The position numbers and the translations under genes were made by a program. Below the pieces are notes generated by a model that saw only the letters and a list, made by a program, of their open reading frames with translations, made no database searches and was not told the origin of the DNA. 64,000 bases of DNA, taken from positions 62,001-126,000 of the forward strand of contig JAAFIK010000001.1 of assembly GCA_013298665.1 (NCBI GenBank), written 5' to 3'. This DNA is from Chitinophagales bacterium (GTDB lineage Bacteria > Bacteroidota > Bacteroidia > Chitinophagales > Chitinophagaceae). Within the stretch, counting starts at the first letter, position 1; every line of letters begins with the position of its first letter. Positions 59,408-64,000 of this stretch are shown here, one piece after another.

Positions 59408-61330
59408 TTAATTACTCACCACTACGAGTTCTGTACGCCGGTTAAGGGCACGCCCGGCCTCGGTTTTATTGTCGGCCACGGGTTTGCCTGCACCAAAGCC
59501 TTTGGCAGCAAGGCGGTTGAGCAGTATTCCCTTCTGCTGCAGATAGGCCACCACGGTTTTTGAGCGGTTGTTGCTCAGCAGGAGATTGTCGGCCGGCTTG
59601 CCGACATTGTCTGTATATCCGGCAATCTGTACGCGTAGTTTTGGGTTGTCATTCATCAACTGTACCAGTTTATCAAGTTCAACCAGCGACTCGGGTTTAA
59701 GGTCTGTTTTTTTGGTATCAAAGAATATATTCTTCAGTACAATAACGGCGCCAGCTTCGATGGGCTGCAGCGGGATGTCGATGGTAAATACAGAGTCGGG
59801 AGTATTGGCGGGCAGCAAAAAATTATCTGAATAAAAAAGATAGCCTTTCCGGTTTACATTGAAAGCATAATCCTGCCCTACAGGAAGGGTGATGAAGTAG
59901 TTGCCTTCTTCATCTGTTTGCACACGGCTGAGCACCTGCCTCTTTTTAACATCAGCCAGCTCTACAGCAGAGGGCAATCCGAGCTTTGTTTTTTTGTCAA
60001 ATACTTTCCCCCTGATCCATAGGGTTTTGGCTGGTCTTATGTCTTCACGGAGGGTAAAGCTGTAAAGGTCGAGTCCGCCACGGGTATCCGTACCCTCACT
60101 GGCATAGATGGCAGTTTTGCCATCAGCCGTTATGATCAGCGAGCCCTGGTCGTCGATGGTATTGATCGGGTAGCCGAGGTTTTCAGGATTGCCCCAGGTA
60201 CTGTCGTTTATTTTTTTACTGAAAAAAAGGTCTGTCTCCCCATAACCGGGATGACCATTACTGTTGAAAAAAAGCGTCTGGTTATCGGCATGTATAAAAG
60301 GACAGCTTTCATCGCCACTGGTATTCACCTGAGGCCCCAGGTTTTCGGGGCGGCTCCACTTGCCGTTAGGGAGCCGGTGCGTGACGAAGATGTCTTTTCC
60401 GCCATAGCCTTCAGGAAAACTGCTGGCAAAATACAGGTCGCGTTTATCGGGCGAAAGAGATGGAGAGGATTCCCAATAATCGGTGTTGACAATACCACCC
60501 AGGTTTTGTGGCTCAGTCCAACTGCCGTTTTTGGTTTGATAAGCGATGTAGAGGTCGCAACTGCCCTGTCCTTCAGGATAATTGCAACCCGTGAAGATGA
60601 GCCATTGCCCATCCTGCGAAATGTTTTGTGCCCCTTCGTTGAGGTTGGTATTGATGCGGCCTTTTAATGCCTGGGCATTGCTCCAGCGGCCGTTGGTCAT
60701 ACGGCTTTCATAAAAATCTTCATCGTTATTTACCCGGCGGGTAAAGATGAGGCGCGATCCGTCAATGGTAAGGGAAGGGAAGTATTCGAGTGAAAGGCTG
60801 TTGATGCTGTCGCCCATATTCTGCGGTGCAAATATGTAATTACCTGCCGGATGCTTACGGGCATAATCGAGGGCGAATGTATAGCAACGTTTGCGATAAG
60901 CGCCTGCGCCTTTGCTTTTATCGTTCAGTTTGGGAATGGCCAGAAAGCGATTGACAGCATTGAGTGCGGCGTCAAAATTGCCGGTACCTGCAAGTGAAAC
61001 AGAATAGGAGAGCAGGAAGATATTGCTATACACGGAGTCGAGCCGGAGACTGGTTTCATAGTCTTTTACGGATTGCGTATAGTTTTTCATATTGGCATAT
61101 ATGCCTGCACGCGACAACCAGGCATCCACCAGTTTCGGATCAATGGCGAGCGCCTCATTGATATGCTGTATGGCATCGGTATACTTACCGTCCTGCGCTT
61201 CTTCAAATGCTTTGCCATAAATATCGCCGGCTTTCTTACCCACTTTTGCGGGATCATACCACTGTGCATGCAGGATGCCGGTATTGATCAACAGGAGCAG
61301 TAATAACTTTATACGCATCTGGTTTCTCAT
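59408..61330 (-). CDS. OmpA-family outer-membrane protein with TPR, PD40 and regulatory-like domains
   Basis: A 640-residue envelope protein. After a signal peptide (ending 'NTGILHAQ') come TPRs (about 30-120), a WD40-like PD40 beta-propeller (about 165-410; 'SLTIDGSRLIFTRRVNNDED', 'SPSLSPDKRDLYFASS'), a CarboxypepD_reg-like domain (about 430-500) and an OmpA peptidoglycan-binding domain (about 525-640; 'IFFDTKKTDLKPESLVELDK', 'LSNNRSKTVVAYLQQKGI'). This layout is common in Bacteroidota, including gliding/T9SS-associated proteins. ATG 61330 or 61318 may be the start. Confidence 0.9.
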   Translation of the reverse strand: MRNQMRIKLLLLLLINTGILHAQWYDPAKVGKKAGDIYGKAFEEAQDGKYTDAIQHINEALAIDPKLVDAWLSRAGIYANMKNYTQSVKDYETSLRLDSVYSNIFLLSYSVSLAGTGNFDAALNAVNRFLAIPKLNDKSKGAGAYRKRCYTFALDYARKHPAGNYIFAPQNMGDSINSLSLEYFPSLTIDGSRLIFTRRVNNDEDFYESRMTNGRWSNAQALKGRINTNLNEGAQNISQDGQWLIFTGCNYPEGQGSCDLYIAYQTKNGSWTEPQNLGGIVNTDYWESSPSLSPDKRDLYFASSFPEGYGGKDIFVTHRLPNGKWSRPENLGPQVNTSGDESCPFIHADNQTLFFNSNGHPGYGETDLFFSKKINDSTWGNPENLGYPINTIDDQGSLIITADGKTAIYASEGTDTRGGLDLYSFTLREDIRPAKTLWIRGKVFDKKTKLGLPSAVELADVKKRQVLSRVQTDEEGNYFITLPVGQDYAFNVNRKGYLFYSDNFLLPANTPDSVFTIDIPLQPIEAGAVIVLKNIFFDTKKTDLKPESLVELDKLVQLMNDNPKLRVQIAGYTDNVGKPADNLLLSNNRSKTVVAYLQQKGILLNRLAAKGFGAGKPVADNKTEAGRALNRRTELVVVSN

Positions 61331-61587
61331 GCTAAAGAATTAAAAGGGAAAGGTAAAACGATTTGTTTATACACGGTGTAGCGGAACTGTTAAATAGACC
61401 ATCTGGGGTCAGGGTCAACCATTCTGCTGCGACGGTGAAAAAATGTAATCCCGTGCGGTTAACGATTGACGCCTGAAGAAATTGTGTCATACACTTTTCC
61501 TCTTCTTCGCTAAAGCTGTGAAGGGTATGCTTTCAGGATTGTTGAGTCCCTTAGCTAACGACATATCAATAGCCGGTTGTCTGATCG

Positions 61588-63999
61588 TTACCTCACCACC
61601 ATAAACGACTGCTGAACCAGCGTGCTGCCATTGGTTACCGAAACAAAATAGCGACCTGCAGCAAGTGCTTTTGCATTTACCCGGATGGTGGTCTGCTGCC
61701 CGGGCACCTGCTGCTGTTGCAGGGTTCTGCCGGCCATATCGCTGATGGTGAGTGTAGCTGCGGCAGCAAGGGGTTGCTGTAACTGCAGGGTAAACTGACC
61801 ATCTACTGGATTGGGGTAAATAAAGGAGCCACTGTATCCATCAAGGCGCAGGCTGAGTATATTGCTGTACCGGAAACTACCATCATTGTCGATCATCTTC
61901 AGCCGGTAATATACCGTACGAACTGCAGGGGGCTGCGCATCAGTAAAATTATAGTTGGTTAAGTTCTGAGCGGTTATGGTACCGATTGCTGCAAAACCAG
62001 CCCCATCGGTACTGCGTTCCACCACATACTGCTTAAAGCCGGTTTCGCGGGTGGCGTACCATTTCAGCAGGATGCTGTTGTTGTAGCGGGTTGCTGTAAA
62101 GTCGATGAGTGTAACGGGGATGGCTCCGCTGCATTGCCAGATCTGTGCAACATACTCGGGGTGGTCAACAAAGGGATTCCGGTTGCCCTGGCGTTTTGTT
62201 GATGCGCCATCGGTTACCAACTGGTAATAGATGGCATTGTTGCGGTCGATTTCTTTCTGGCTTACGGGATCCTGCAGGTGCCATTTGAAAAGCAGCCGGA
62301 TAAACCAGTCGTCATACACCTGTAACTTTCTTTTAACAATATCGGGTTCGTCTGTTGCATTGAGCAACACTTCATTAGCCGTACCATTACCTGCCCAGCC
62401 ATTGATCTGGTCTTCGTAACGCGTGGCCATGTACAACTGGGCACGGGCAAGATCACCCTTGTATTCGTCGCGTGGCTCAAAAACAATATTACCACTGTAC
62501 CCCATAGTGGCAAGTGGGGCACCCCGGTAACTCTCATTCTTGCTCTTGTAGTACTGGGTTGCGCCGGTATTGCCTTTCTGCACTTCACCATAGGGATAGT
62601 TGCCCCGTATATTATTTACTTTCCCGTCCGTCGGGAAAAGGTGGTGCAGATCGGTAACCATGGGCGAAGCATCGTTGAACCAGGATTGGGGGAAGGAATG
62701 TTCGCGGTTATAACAGTCACCTTCATTCGAATAATTACCACACTGGTCGCTGCCGTATGCAAACTGTATCTCATTCGTGCCATTGTAATAAATACTGCCT
62801 GTGGGGAGGTCAGTATAGACGTCCCAGATGATATTTGCCGTATTGGCATCGTTGCGACGAAGATCGGTATATTGATAAGCATTCCACACGCCCGGGGTAT
62901 AGGTAAATACCTGTGTGCCCGCAGAAATAATGTTTTTTAATGCGGTCTTCAGCGGTTGGCAGGTGAGGCCATTGGCGGCATCATAATAACCTGCGGGTAT
63001 GCCACCTGTGCTATTGGTAGTGGTGGCACTTCCGTTGAGTGCAGTGTTGTTGTAAAGGGGCTCGCCACTACAATCGCCACTGGCGGCAAAGACAAAGAAA
63101 TAATAGGTTGTACTCGTGGTAAGTCCGTTGGCTGTAAAAGAGGTACCCGGGGTGTATGTAACAACAGTACCACCACCAAGTGCCTGGCCGGGGGTATAGG
63201 TAACTGCATTGGCCGGATTGGCAGAAAGACTGTTGCTGAGACTGCGTACAATCAGGTAGCGATTGGCTCCGGCGGCGGCCGTAAAGGAGCCCGTGATACT
63301 GTTTCCGGCAGCGTTCAGCACTAAGTTGGCGGGCGATCCCGCTGGCACCACACAAGCGGGAAGGGGTAAGGTATTGATGTTTTGGATCAGTGGTGTGGTG
63401 GTCAAATAATTGGGGCCACCCGAACAGTTTTCGCTGTTGAGGGCAAATACAAAATAGTAATAAGCGGTATTAGGCAGCAGGCCAATATCAGTAAAACTGT
63501 TGCCGGAAGTACTGATCAGTACAATGCCGCCCCCGAACGCCTGACCCGTGTTGTATGCCGTGCCGTCGGCAGGACTGGCGGATATTGTTGGAGAGGTACT
63601 GCGTACAATAAGGTATTCGTCCACAGCAGGTGTTGCCGGGGTAAAGCTGCCGCTGATACTTGTTGGGGTTGGTGTAAGCACAAGATTGGCAGGCTGTGCT
63701 GCCGGTTCTGTGCAAGGAGTAAGCGTTGCGGCGTTAAAGGTGATCGAGAGATCGTCTATCGCAAGACCATCGTCGGCACCGGTAATATTGGCATCTGCCC
63801 AGCGCAGGAAAAAAGTAGCGCCGGCAGGGATATTGAGTCCAGTGATGATGAATGACCTGTTGCTGCGGTTGGCAGCGGCATTGCCATCGAGTGCCCCGGC
63901 GGAGGCTCCTGCTGCCGGTGAGGTAAAGTCAAGATTGTCCTGGTCGATCCAGGTGCCATTGGTGAGGGCCGTAGCGTCTGTGCTGTATTGAAAGTTCAG
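61588..63999 (-). CDS. Secreted endonuclease I with fibronectin-like repeats and T9SS sorting domain (5' end outside window)
   Basis: The frame is open to the window edge, so at least 803 residues. From the edge: a beta-sandwich ending 'DDGLAIDDLSITF', two tandem repeats of about 110 residues each ('YLIVRS', 'FGGG/LGGG', 'AYYYFVFA/TYYFFVFA'), an endonuclease I domain ('NREHSFPQSWFND', 'HHLFPTDGKVNNIRGNYPYG'), a fibronectin III-like domain with 'TLIDFTATRYNNSILLKW', and a C-terminal sorting domain ('YPNPVDGQFTLQL', 'AAGRYFVSV'). It is probably exported by type IX secretion and degrades extracellular DNA. Confidence 0.9.
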   Translation of the reverse strand: MNFQYSTDATALTNGTWIDQDNLDFTSPAAGASAGALDGNAAANRSNRSFIITGLNIPAGATFFLRWADANITGADDGLAIDDLSITFNAATLTPCTEPAAQPANLVLTPTPTSISGSFTPATPAVDEYLIVRSTSPTISASPADGTAYNTGQAFGGGIVLISTSGNSFTDIGLLPNTAYYYFVFALNSENCSGGPNYLTTTPLIQNINTLPLPACVVPAGSPANLVLNAAGNSITGSFTAAAGANRYLIVRSLSNSLSANPANAVTYTPGQALGGGTVVTYTPGTSFTANGLTTSTTYYFFVFAASGDCSGEPLYNNTALNGSATTTNSTGGIPAGYYDAANGLTCQPLKTALKNIISAGTQVFTYTPGVWNAYQYTDLRRNDANTANIIWDVYTDLPTGSIYYNGTNEIQFAYGSDQCGNYSNEGDCYNREHSFPQSWFNDASPMVTDLHHLFPTDGKVNNIRGNYPYGEVQKGNTGATQYYKSKNESYRGAPLATMGYSGNIVFEPRDEYKGDLARAQLYMATRYEDQINGWAGNGTANEVLLNATDEPDIVKRKLQVYDDWFIRLLFKWHLQDPVSQKEIDRNNAIYYQLVTDGASTKRQGNRNPFVDHPEYVAQIWQCSGAIPVTLIDFTATRYNNSILLKWYATRETGFKQYVVERSTDGAGFAAIGTITAQNLTNYNFTDAQPPAVRTVYYRLKMIDNDGSFRYSNILSLRLDGYSGSFIYPNPVDGQFTLQLQQPLAAAATLTISDMAGRTLQQQQVPGQQTTIRVNAKALAAGRYFVSVTNGSTLVQQSFMVVR

Positions 64000-64000
64000 G

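Overview
The window reads as chromosome from a Bacteroidota bacterium, most likely Chitinophagia/Chitinophagaceae. The evidence is promoters of the Bacteroidota type (TTG, about 19 nt, then TAnnTTTG), few Shine-Dalgarno sequences, a type IX secretion C-terminal sorting domain, a class A RNase P RNA, and a kynurenine pathway set. No function was tested; all calls rest on reading the sequence.

Layout. 1-9,320 is core chromosome: the metG 3' end, a membrane protein/histidine kinase/NarL-type regulator set, an orphan NarL-type regulator behind an 800-bp AT-rich gap, miaE, rnpB, an N-degron pair (aat, clpS), a Gcr-type membrane protein and tRNA-Val(TAC). 9,392-39,846 is, in my reading, one integrated element of about 30.45 kb inserted at the 3' end of that tRNA. 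Its left end carries a large serine recombinase whose reading frame runs antisense into the tRNA and stops in the anticodon loop. Small minus-strand genes (coiled-coil, HTH) and an XRE regulator follow. From 15 to 39.6 kb comes a visibly AT-richer cargo: three cation/proton antiporters, a ClC channel, an MscS-like channel, DUF389, an APC permease, an SLC13 transporter, two UspA proteins, a ribosome hibernation factor, two DUF1508 proteins, an OmpR-type two-component system, a glycerate kinase with a putative glycosyltransferase, and a glucosyl-3-phosphoglycerate synthase fused to a HAD phosphatase. 40.4-64 kb is core chromosome again: an aldo/keto reductase, an M14 peptidase, an MFS exporter, rpsF-rpsR-rplI, an RRM protein, pepT, an FKBP, namZ-like, fmt, pyrF, a guaB/RidA/kynU/kmo run, dprA, an OmpA/TPR protein and a secreted endonuclease cut by the window edge.

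The most interesting signal is regulatory. Six promoters of the element carry three or four copies of TTTAAT (or a one-base variant) with starts exactly 11 bp apart, pointing at the gene they precede; I saw none outside the element. This geometry fits tandem binding by an OmpR/PhoB-type regulator, and the element encodes one beside its kinase. The element can therefore be read as a self-regulated, mobile pH/ion/osmotic-stress module that includes synthesis of the compatible solute glucosylglycerate. Its proposed ends share only CCAC. The join is supported by three facts: the tRNA stays intact, a + strand terminator without a gene sits just outside the right end, and an open 36-codon in-frame tail for the recombinase lies just inside it.

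A second general observation is that several genes (miaE, pyrF, guaB, the 27,398 antiporter) have a perfect TAnnTTTG box ending 4-5 nt from the ATG, which predicts leaderless mRNAs.
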